Below, in pieces: positions 5,366-12,432 of a stretch of DNA of 16,207 bases. Made by a program: the position numbers and the translations under genes. Each line of letters begins with the position of its first letter. Position 1 is the first letter of the stretch. This DNA is from Planctomycetaceae bacterium (GTDB taxonomy: Bacteria > Planctomycetota > Planctomycetia > Pirellulales > Pirellulaceae). Under the pieces are notes generated by a model, which had not been told where the DNA came from, ran no database searches, and saw only the letters and a list, made by a program, of their open reading frames with translations. The stretch spans positions 1 to 16,207 of the forward strand of contig SLEY01000139.1 in the NCBI GenBank assembly GCA_007124535.1, written 5' to 3'.

Positions 5366-7282
5366 ATGACGTGTTGGATACTTCGGACGGAGCGCGCAGC
5401 CCGGACCATAAGACGAGCGGTTCTGCTCGGGTCGCGGGCGTGGCAGATCGCTTGTACGCTGATCCTGCTGGCAGGCGGGGGGTACCTGACAAGCGGGACG
5501 GCCCCGGCCGCTGCCGAAGACTTGCCACCCGGATTGCTGGCTCACTGGACCTTCGAGTCGCTCGACGAGGGTCGCATCGAAGACAGCTCGGGGAACCGGC
5601 TGCACGGCCAGCTCGCGGGTGATCCCCAGCGGGTGGAGGGCGTTCGCGGGCAGGCGCTGCGACTGGACGGCCTGGCCGATCACGTGGTCATCCCGGCTGC
5701 CGCCGACTTGGATTTCTCAACCGCCACCTTCTCGGTCACGGCCTGGGTGAATGTCTATGGCCTTTCCGGTGAACAGCAGATGATCCTGGCCAAGAACGTC
5801 TATGATCGGGACCAGCGGGAATGGGGGCTGATGATCGATCGTGACCAGCGTTTCCGGCTGTACGTACGGCGGGATGGCCAGTGGCGGACGCTGGGTTCGG
5901 AAACCAGCCCGGTTCCCGGTCACTGGTATCAGGTGGCGGTGACATTGGACGCGGGCCAGGCCGGCTTGTATGTAAATGGTCAACTGGAGGCCCAGGCGGA
6001 ACTCGGGCGGCCGCTGCCGGTGACCGACGCGCCGCTGACGATCGGCGGGGTGGACAATGCGGGCCGGTTGATGCAGCAGTTGTTCGGTGCCGTGGACGAG
6101 ATCCGTCTGTACGACCGGGCCCTGTCGGCTGACGAGATCGCAGCCGGGTACACCCCGGTCAGCGCCACGCACGAATTACCGCAGGACCCGCGTTATGTCT
6201 TGTGGGATCCCGAGCAACCGCTGCCGCCGGCGGCCGAGATTCCCTGGCTGGAGGACGTGCGATTTTCGGTGGTCAAGGCGCGGGAGCCGGAAGTGGACGG
6301 TTACAACTGGCTGCACGGCGCGGCCGTCTGCTGGCATGGGGGACTGCTCTACGCCTCGTTCGGCCACAATCGGGGCAGCGAGAACACGGAGACGGAGGAA
6401 GCGCGGGGTCGAGTCAGTTCGGATGGCGGTCGCACGTGGGGCGAGATCTTTACCATGGACCCGGGCGAAGACAACCTGGCGGTCAGCCACGGGGTGTTTC
6501 TGTCTCACGAAGGCCAGCTGTGGGCGTTCATGGGAGCCTTCTATGATCGCTTCCAACGGACCCATACTCGGGCTTACCTTCGGGATGAGGAGAGCGGCGA
6601 GTGGCAGGGGCAGGGCGTCGTGGTGGACCAGGGGTTCTGGCCGATGCAGGAGCCGATCCGTTTGGCGAACGGGAACTGGATCATGGCCGGGGCGCGGGTG
6701 GGACGGGGGTACGACCTGGACCACCTGCCGGCGGTGGCGATCAGCGACGGCCAGGATCTGACGCGGTGGGAGATGACGGTGATTTCCAAACATGCGTCGG
6801 TCGGCTCGATTTGGGGCGAATCGACGGTGATCGTCGACGGCAACTGGGTAATGAACATCTCGCGTTACGGCGGTCAACCGCTGGCGCTGGTGGCGATCAG
6901 CGAGGACTATGGTCGCAGTTGGACCCAATCGCTGGCCAGCAACCTGCCGATGGCGGCGTCGAAGCCGTACTCGGGGACGTTGAGCACGGGTCAGCATTAC
7001 CTGATCTGCACGACGACGGCGGACAGCGGCAACCGGCGTTCGCCGCTGACCATCGCCGTGACTCGTCCGGGCGAACGCTTGTTTTCTGCGGTCTACGGGA
7101 TTCGCGACGCGGTGCATGAGGGTCCGGGCGAGTCGCATCCCAACGCGCGGCTTTCGTACCCCTATGCGGTCGAGCATGAGGGTGATTTGTATGTGATTTA
7201 CTCGAATTGTGGCGGTCGGGGCGGGAATCGCAACAGTGCCGAGCTGGCGATCATTCCAGTGGAATCCTTGGCAACACCGTAA
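5366..7282 (+). CDS. Exported LamG / sialidase-like (BNR repeat) protein
   Basis: This 638-residue protein is probably secreted or surface-bound. A basic start and hydrophobic stretch (about 28-41, TLILLAGGGYL) end in APAAAED, a likely signal-peptidase site near 48-50. Residues ~57-260 form a LamG/concanavalin-A-like domain (LLAHWTFESL, WVNVYGLSGE, LYVNGQLEAQ, AVDEIRLYDRAL), which typically binds glycans. Residues ~297-634 are a sialidase-superfamily propeller with Asp boxes SSDGGRTW (~351) and SEDYGRSW (~511) and the late strand YAVEHEGDLYVIYS. It may cleave sialic acid or another sugar, but the catalytic Arg triad and Tyr/Glu pair cannot be assigned by eye. I chose the ATG at 5366 over 5282 because it starts the signal peptide; its ribosome binding site is weak. 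A DHDPS-family gene follows 64 bases downstream. Confidence 0.85.
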   Translation: MTCWILRTERAARTIRRAVLLGSRAWQIACTLILLAGGGYLTSGTAPAAAEDLPPGLLAHWTFESLDEGRIEDSSGNRLHGQLAGDPQRVEGVRGQALRLDGLADHVVIPAAADLDFSTATFSVTAWVNVYGLSGEQQMILAKNVYDRDQREWGLMIDRDQRFRLYVRRDGQWRTLGSETSPVPGHWYQVAVTLDAGQAGLYVNGQLEAQAELGRPLPVTDAPLTIGGVDNAGRLMQQLFGAVDEIRLYDRALSADEIAAGYTPVSATHELPQDPRYVLWDPEQPLPPAAEIPWLEDVRFSVVKAREPEVDGYNWLHGAAVCWHGGLLYASFGHNRGSENTETEEARGRVSSDGGRTWGEIFTMDPGEDNLAVSHGVFLSHEGQLWAFMGAFYDRFQRTHTRAYLRDEESGEWQGQGVVVDQGFWPMQEPIRLANGNWIMAGARVGRGYDLDHLPAVAISDGQDLTRWEMTVISKHASVGSIWGESTVIVDGNWVMNISRYGGQPLALVAISEDYGRSWTQSLASNLPMAASKPYSGTLSTGQHYLICTTTADSGNRRSPLTIAVTRPGERLFSAVYGIRDAVHEGPGESHPNARLSYPYAVEHEGDLYVIYSNCGGRGGNRNSAELAIIPVESLATP

Positions 7283-7346
7283 CGAGCAGCCCGGCGGGGG
7301 CCAGGATTTTTTCTTGATTTTGTGAGGACGAAAGAGGAGTAACCTG

Positions 7347-8009
7347 ATGACTGGGTTTCGCGGTTTGTATCCCCCTTTGATAACAACCTTTGACCAAGAC
7401 GGGGAATTCGACGAAGGGCGGATGCGCGAGCATGTGGATTTCATGATCGAGGGCGGAGCGGACGGTCTGTGCGCAGGCTCCAGCACGGGCGAGTTCATGA
7501 ACCTCAGCCGTCAGGAATGGGAGTCGGTGTTGGGGGTGGTGAAGGAGCAGTCGGACAGCAGCGTACCGGTGTTGGCCGGGGGCGCTTGGATGTCGACGCG
7601 TCACACGATCGAGCGTTGCCGCTATGCGGAGCGACTGGGATATGACGGGATTCTGCTGATCGCACCCTGGTACCAGGTGCATACGCAACGTGAGTTGTAT
7701 GCCCATTTCCGGGCGGTGCGCGAGTCGATTTCACTGCCGATCATGGTCTACAACAACCCGCCGATGACGGGCGTGCACTTATCCGTAGCATTGCGGGAGC
7801 GGCTGTACCGGGAAGTCATTGTCCGGTATCTCAAGGGTGCTGAGAGCGACCCTTACACGATTGCTCGGTTGCGGTGATCAAGCGGGGTTTGGAATTGTGT
7901 GGTCGGCAGGTGGGCGGAGTGCGTCCGCCGATGCTCCCGCTGACAGCGGAAGTGGATGCCCGTTTGGAAAAGGCGGTTCGGGCGATGGAATTGGAAACGC
8001 GTTTGGAAG
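7347..8009 (+). pseudogene. DHDPS / N-acetylneuraminate lyase family aldolase, internally deleted and frameshifted
   Basis: The ATG at 7347 has a strong ribosome binding site (AGAGGAG, 7 bases upstream). The first frame (176 codons, to a TGA at 7875-7877) is a class I aldolase of the DHDPS/NAL family. It has FRGLYPPLITTF, the substrate loop GSSTGE (44-49), the catalytic Tyr135 (MVYNNPP) and the Schiff-base Lys163 (RYLKGAESD). The family runs to ~290-310 residues. Here the frame ends at TIARLR, and overlapping that stop another frame gives the family's C-terminus (VIKRGLELCGRQ and GGVRPPMLPLTAEVD). Roughly 70-90 residues of the barrel are missing, so a deletion with frame change killed the enzyme. 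Next to a sialidase-like gene, a pyruvate-releasing sialic-acid lyase is plausible but unproven; other 2-keto acid aldolases share these residues. Confidence 0.85.
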
Positions 8010-8169
8010 GGAGCGCCGCCTGGCCGGGCAGGCGTGGGGGCTTTGTCCGCCGCGAGATAGGGCCGCAAAATGGAACTGACATCGCGAGAGGGCGTCGAGC
8101 GGGCGTTGGCACGCCAGCCTGGCCAGGAGTGCCGGTCGGGCCCTTCGCCGGGTTCTACGCGGCTCGCTG

Positions 8170-8762
8170 CTGCCAGATGACGCTGCGCCGTTATGTCACC
8201 GATGGCGAGGCCCTTGCGGCGGGGCAGTACGTTCCGATCGAGTTGACCTTCAACCGCCGCGTGCCCCGGCCCGAACGCGTGGAGGAGTCGTTGGAACGGG
8301 TCAAGCGGGAACCAAGAGAGATGGGCGCGACCGAATGGACGTTTGCCAAGGAGATCGTGCTGCTGGACGCCCTGCTGCAGAAGGAGCCGACGAAGGACGT
8401 CGAGGTTCAGGCGATTCAACTCGGCCCGGCGGTCTTCGTCACCAATCCGGCCGAGCTCTTCTGCCAGTCGGGGGCTTGACATCAAGGCCGGCAGCCTGTT
8501 TCCGTTCACCTTTCCCGTCATGCTGGCGAACGGCTGCGTGGGCTACGTTCCCACGGAAGAGGCGTTAGGTGCGGGCGGGGGCGGGTACGAAACGCGGCTG
8601 ACCTCCTACAGCAACCTGGAGCCGGCAGCCGCCACGCGTATCGTCGAGGCGGGCATCGCGCTGAGCAAGCAGTTGGAGCCGGGCGCCCTCCCCGAACCGC
8701 CGAAGGCCCCGCCTTTCCACGCGCCCTGGTCGTACGGCAACGTGCCGCCCGAGGTGGATTAG
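8170..8762 (+). pseudogene. Neutral-ceramidase-like protein, 5'-truncated with a +1 frameshift
   Basis: Two frames together give the C-terminal part of a planctomycete protein resembling the N-terminal (catalytic-type) domain of neutral/alkaline ceramidases. The first has ATEWTFAKEIVLLDALLQKE and AIQLGPAVFVTNPAELFCQ; the second continues with LDIKAGSLFPFTFPVMLANG, CVGYVPTEEALG and GGGYETRLTSYSNLEP. The frames join at a run of five Gs (8470-8474): four would give an uninterrupted QSGLDIK. The start of the protein is missing, since upstream sequence runs straight from the end of the aldolase. The family is recognised from characteristic strings, not from a search. The single-G shift alone could be a sequencing error, but the missing 5' part cannot. 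Confidence 0.65.
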
Positions 8763-8781
8763 CGGCGATTGTCGGTGCGGC

Positions 8782-8800
8782 GAGCGGCGGGAAGCCGCTC
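8782..8800. terminator. Possible stem-loop terminator
   Basis: GAGCGGC (8782-8788) and GCCGCTC (8794-8800) form a perfect 7-bp stem with a GGGAA loop, 20 bases after the ceramidase-like stop. No T-run follows, so intrinsic termination is uncertain. Confidence 0.3.
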
Positions 8801-8867
8801 CGCGATACCGGCGGCCGGTCCGCGATAGATTCTTAGGATCGCTGAAGTGACAGATTGGCGGGGATAT

Positions 8868-8909
8868 ATGCCCAATGCCCAATGCCCAATGCCCAATGAC
8901 CAATGACCA
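8868..8909. repeat. Heptanucleotide tandem repeat, 6 units (ATGCCCA then ATGACCA)
   Basis: Four exact copies of ATGCCCA (8868-8895) are followed in phase by two of ATGACCA (8896-8909). The array begins about 105 bases after the ceramidase-like stop and ends 6 bases before the stop codon of the small coiled-coil gene on the other strand. The same kind of unit (CCCAATG/ACCAATG in register) is common in the STRR arrays of filamentous cyanobacteria. Confidence 0.9.
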
Positions 8910-8915
8910 ATCCAT

Positions 8916-9203
8916 TCATTCGAAGTGGGACCAGGCACTTTTGAGAGATTCCGAGAGCGATTCCCAAGCCAATTCCAGACCGGCTTTCATGTCTCCCCAC
9001 GCCCCTTCGCTGGCATGACGCAGTTCTTCCAACCGTTGCTCGATCTCGGCGCGTTTCGAACGCAATTCCGTCACCCGCTGATCCAAGTTCGCCTGAATGT
9101 CGGCCTGGGCGCCCCGCGCCTTGGCTTCCAGTTTGTCGATTTCCGCGTTCCATTCATCCAGTTTCGCCTGGAGCTGCTTCACGTATTCGTCCCGGGTCCC
9201 CAT
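8916..9203 (-). CDS. sll1863-family stress-response coiled-coil protein
   Basis: This 95-residue protein is almost entirely one charged helix. It begins RDEYVKQLQAKLDEWNAEID, continues with KLEAKARGAQADIQANLDQ and EIEQRLEELRHASEGAWGDM, and ends GLELAWESLSESLKSAWSHF. The opening 'EYV..L..KLDEWNAEID.LEAKA' and closing 'W.D.K.GLE.AW..L..A..SA...F' are typical of small bacterial coiled-coil proteins annotated as sll1863-family stress response proteins. Their biochemical role is unknown; some are induced by stress. There is no signal peptide, so it is cytoplasmic. The ATG has a strong ribosome binding site (AGGAG, 7 bases upstream) and its own promoter (9267-9296). It is likely a single-gene unit. 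Confidence 0.8.
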   Translation of the reverse strand: MGTRDEYVKQLQAKLDEWNAEIDKLEAKARGAQADIQANLDQRVTELRSKRAEIEQRLEELRHASEGAWGDMKAGLELAWESLSESLKSAWSHFE

Positions 9204-9266
9204 GAAATTCTCCTTTCACTTGATGTCTTGCCGACGTTTTGCCTCGTGTCCAACAACCGGTGTTTG

Positions 9267-9296
9267 ATTATTGGTCAGGCCGGGTCCGATTGTCAA
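9267..9296 (-). promoter_or_regulatory. Sigma-70-type promoter of the coiled-coil stress gene
   Basis: On the minus strand a perfect TTGACA (9296-9291) is followed after 18 bases by AATAAT (9272-9267, five of six matches to TATAAT). Transcription would begin near 9260, leaving a leader of about 55 bases before the ATG at 9203. This is the best promoter seen in the window. Confidence 0.6.
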
Positions 9297-9306
9297 GTCA
9301 GCGGTT

Positions 9307-9320
9307 CCCCGCGAGCGGGG
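9307..9320. terminator. GC-rich palindrome downstream of the FAD/Fe-S oxidoreductase gene
   Basis: CCCCGCGAGCGGGG is a perfect inverted repeat lying 46 bases past the stop of the gene ending at 9366 and just upstream of the next promoter. The position suits a terminator, but no T-run follows on the minus strand, so its function is uncertain. Confidence 0.3.
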
Positions 9321-9365
9321 AGGTGAGGGAGGCGCCTTGGGATATTCCTGGCCAGGGGAGCCATT

Positions 9366-12365
9366 TCAAGCCAGGCTCGATGTCGTGCCCGATCTTGCTG
9401 GCTGCTGTGGAATACCGGGCGCCATGACTTCGACCCAGTGGCGTGCGGTGACCTCCAGGCAATCCTTCAATTGCTGGCGGCAACTGGTACCGCAGGCGAT
9501 GATCGTTTCGCCCCGAGCGACCGCGTCGCGGACGGCGGGAAACAGCCGCTGTTCCCCGATCTGGCGGGACAGTTCGTAGTGTTCAAAGCCGAAGGAGCCG
9601 GCCATACCGCAACAACCGCTATCCACCTCGCGAAAGCGGACTTGGGGCAAGCGCGCGAAGTGGCGATGGATGGCGGCGGTGCCGAAACCGGCTTTCTGAT
9701 GGCAGTGGCCGTGCAGCAGGAAGCGATCGCCGAGGGCCGTCAGCGGGGGTATCTTTCCCGCGGCCACTTCCGCATCGAGAAAACCGTCCAGCATGTGGAT
9801 GTGTGCCGCGACACGGCGTCCCAACGCCTGGTCATCGATCAAGTCCGGCAAGTCGTCGGCCAAGGCGGAAGCGCAGGACGGTTCCAGGCACAGGATGGGG
9901 ATGCCTTGGCGGGCCCACGGATCCAGCCGTTCCAAGGTCCGCGTCCCATGTCGTTTCGCGGCCCGCACCAGGCCTTTGGACAGTCGCGGTCGCTGGCAGC
10001 AACCGGCTCGGGCCAGGACCACTTCGTACCCGCAGCCTTCGAGCAGCGCGATGGCTGCCAATCCCACGCCGGGCTCCAGGAAATTGGCATAGGTATCGTC
10101 GAACAGCGCGACCCGGCCCCGTGTGCCCGCGGGAGCTTCGTTTTCTTTCCGAGTCCTTGTCCGCGCCCGCACCTGCTGGCGGAGCGTGCGCGTGGCGAAT
10201 GCGGGCAGGCGACGGCGGCGATCCAGACCCGCCAACCGCTCCAGCACCCAACTGTAGCCGGGGAGACGGGCCAACAGGTTGACGAGATGTGCCGGAGGAC
10301 CGGCCAGCCACTTGGCCATCTCCGGCAGGCCGCCCACCAGCCGATACCCCCAAGGCACTCCGTGCCGATCATGGTGCATCTGGAGCACTTCGCTCTTCAG
10401 CCGAGCCATATCGACGGCATTGGGACATTCGGTCTGGCAAGCTTTGCAGGCCAAACAGAGTTCCAGGACCTGCTGGATCCGGTCGCTCTCCAAACCATGC
10501 TCGCCCAACTGGCCGGTCAGCGCCAATCGCAAGGCGTTGGCTCGGCCGCGTGTCGAAGCTTCTTCGTCCCGGGTCGCCATGTAGCTGGGACACATCGTTC
10601 CCCCCTCCAGCTTGCGGCAGGCCCCGACACCATTACACTGTTCGATCGCCAGCTGGAAACCGTCCTGCGAGCGGTAATGAAAGTGCGTGTCCAACGGGAC
10701 GCTACGGTAGGGCGGACCGTAGCGAAGATGGTCGGTCATCGGCGGCGTGTCCACAATCTTCCCTGGATTCATCAATCCGTCCGGGTCGAACAGCCGTTTG
10801 AGTTCCCGGAACGCTTCATACAACTGCGGGCCGTAAAAATCCAGGAGGAACTGGCCGCGGACCACCCCGTCCCCATGCTCGCCGGAAAACGCGCCGCCGT
10901 ACTGGCAAACCATTTCGAACGCCCGCCGAGCGATCCGCACCATCTTCTGCTGGTCCTCGGGGCAGTGCAAGTCCAGCTGCGGCCGGAAATGGAGCACCCC
11001 CACGCTGGCATGAGCATACATGGTGGTGGAAACCCCTTCCTCGCGGCAGACCTGCTGCAACCGCTCGATGTATTCCGCCAGCACCTCGACCGGAACACAC
11101 GCGTCCTCGACAAACGCCTGACCCTTGACCGGACCGCGGACATTGCTGATCAAACCCAACCCCAGTTTACGGACGTTCCAGACATTCGCCTGGCCCGGCA
11201 CGTCGGTGCGGATCGGCCAGGCATAACCGATCCCGCGGGCTCGCAAGTCGTCGACCAGCGCGCGGATCCGCCGTTGGGCGCCGGCCGCGTCGTCGCCAAA
11301 CACCTCGACCAATAACACGGCCCGGGGTTGGCCTTCCAGAAAAGTGGCCAGCGCCCGCGTGCTGGCATTGACCACCGCCTCGCGCAGCACCAAGGCATCC
11401 AGCAATTCCACCGCGCTGGGCTGGTGCCGAAGGATCTCCGTGACATGCCGGAGCGCTTCCAATTCGTCGTCGAAGTGGACGATCGCCAGTGCGGTCGCCG
11501 AGGGCAACGGGGTAAGGCGCAGCTTGGCCTGCAGCAAGCACCCGAGCGTGCCTTCGCTGCCGGCCATCAGATGGGCCAGATTCCAGACGCCCGGGCCGCG
11601 GTAATTTCGCCCGCCGATCGGGCCCGTATAACCCGCTCCGTCGACGAATTCGTCCAGGTTATAACCCGCGACGCGACGCATCACCCGAGGATAACGGGCC
11701 AGGATTTCCTCCCGATTCTCCGCACAAAGGTCCCGAACCCCCCGGTAAATCCGGGCCTCGCGACCCGCTCCCTCGCTCCGCTGCTGCCATTGCATCGGGT
11801 CAAGGGGTTCCAAGTCCATCACCGTGCCGTCCGCCAATGCCACCCGGCAACTGATCAAATGGTCGATCGTCTTTCCATACACGATCGATCGGGTCCCCGA
11901 CGCGTTGTTGCCGATCATGCCTCCCACCGTCGCCCGATTGGCAGTGGCCGGATCCGGGGCCAAGTGCAGTCCCGTCGGCGCCAGTTGGGCGTTCAAGCGG
12001 TCGCGGATCACCCCGGGTTGAACCCGTACCCACTGCTCGTCCACATTGACTTCCAGCACGCGATCCAGGTACTTCGACACGTCCAACACCATCCCCGTGC
12101 CGAAGGTCTGGCCGGACAGGGAGGTGGCGCCGCCGCGCATCGTCATCGGCACGGAAAAACGGTGGGCAACTTGCATCGCCGAGACCAGATCGGCTTCGTC
12201 GCGCGGCGCCACGACACAGGCCGGCATCATCTGGTAATGGCTGGCGTCGGTGGCATGGATGCCTCGACTGACCAAATCGAAGGACACGTCGCCGCGAACG
12301 ACCGCGCGCAACTCGGATTCAAAAGCGGCCGCATCGACCGCGTGTTCCAAAGACGAGGTGCTCAT
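9366..12365 (-). CDS. FAD-linked oxidase fused to Fe-S and CCG domains (2-hydroxyacid dehydrogenase, YdiJ-like)
   Basis: This 999-residue protein combines the functions of GlcD- and GlcF-type subunits. Residues ~40-175 are a PCMH-type FAD-binding domain (RGGATSLSGQTFGTGMVLD, then GGMIGNNASGTRSIVYGKT). Residues ~280-535 form the FAD-oxidase C-terminal domain, including FSGEHGDGVVRG. Next comes a ferredoxin-like pair of cysteine motifs, CNGVGAC (~576) and CLACKACQTECP (~637-648). Last is the cysteine-rich CCG half with GCCQRPR (~790), HCHQKAGFG (~885) and GCCGMAGSFGFEH (~917). Such proteins oxidise D-2-hydroxyacids (D-lactate, 2-hydroxyglutarate or glycolate) and pass electrons to the membrane quinone pool. 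The substrate cannot be told here. I chose the ATG at 12365 because it has a GGAG 8 bases upstream; an in-frame ATG at 12416 has none. It lies 67 bases after argS on the same strand. Confidence 0.88.
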   Translation of the reverse strand: MSTSSLEHAVDAAAFESELRAVVRGDVSFDLVSRGIHATDASHYQMMPACVVAPRDEADLVSAMQVAHRFSVPMTMRGGATSLSGQTFGTGMVLDVSKYLDRVLEVNVDEQWVRVQPGVIRDRLNAQLAPTGLHLAPDPATANRATVGGMIGNNASGTRSIVYGKTIDHLISCRVALADGTVMDLEPLDPMQWQQRSEGAGREARIYRGVRDLCAENREEILARYPRVMRRVAGYNLDEFVDGAGYTGPIGGRNYRGPGVWNLAHLMAGSEGTLGCLLQAKLRLTPLPSATALAIVHFDDELEALRHVTEILRHQPSAVELLDALVLREAVVNASTRALATFLEGQPRAVLLVEVFGDDAAGAQRRIRALVDDLRARGIGYAWPIRTDVPGQANVWNVRKLGLGLISNVRGPVKGQAFVEDACVPVEVLAEYIERLQQVCREEGVSTTMYAHASVGVLHFRPQLDLHCPEDQQKMVRIARRAFEMVCQYGGAFSGEHGDGVVRGQFLLDFYGPQLYEAFRELKRLFDPDGLMNPGKIVDTPPMTDHLRYGPPYRSVPLDTHFHYRSQDGFQLAIEQCNGVGACRKLEGGTMCPSYMATRDEEASTRGRANALRLALTGQLGEHGLESDRIQQVLELCLACKACQTECPNAVDMARLKSEVLQMHHDRHGVPWGYRLVGGLPEMAKWLAGPPAHLVNLLARLPGYSWVLERLAGLDRRRRLPAFATRTLRQQVRARTRTRKENEAPAGTRGRVALFDDTYANFLEPGVGLAAIALLEGCGYEVVLARAGCCQRPRLSKGLVRAAKRHGTRTLERLDPWARQGIPILCLEPSCASALADDLPDLIDDQALGRRVAAHIHMLDGFLDAEVAAGKIPPLTALGDRFLLHGHCHQKAGFGTAAIHRHFARLPQVRFREVDSGCCGMAGSFGFEHYELSRQIGEQRLFPAVRDAVARGETIIACGTSCRQQLKDCLEVTARHWVEVMAPGIPQQPARSGTTSSLA

Positions 12366-12432
12366 GGGAAGAACTCCGATCCTTAGGATGGATGTTTCAA
12401 GTGAATCGGTTTCCATCGGGGCGCCGCCGGGG

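Noticed and set aside
7290..7318. Possible terminator between the sialidase-like gene and the aldolase (short GCCC/GGGC stem followed by six Ts)
   Set aside because: The stem has only four pairs and the downstream gene has a strong ribosome binding site 64 bases on, so an operon seems likelier than termination here.
6176..7498. 440-codon minus-strand frame opposite the sialidase-like gene
   Set aside because: It is an antisense shadow: Arg/His/Pro-rich, with no domain pattern and no ribosome binding site, fully covered by a well-recognised plus-strand protein.
9438..11315. 625-codon plus-strand frame inside the oxidoreductase gene
   Set aside because: It is the antisense shadow of a protein with clear FAD and Fe-S motifs; its own sequence has no recognisable domains.
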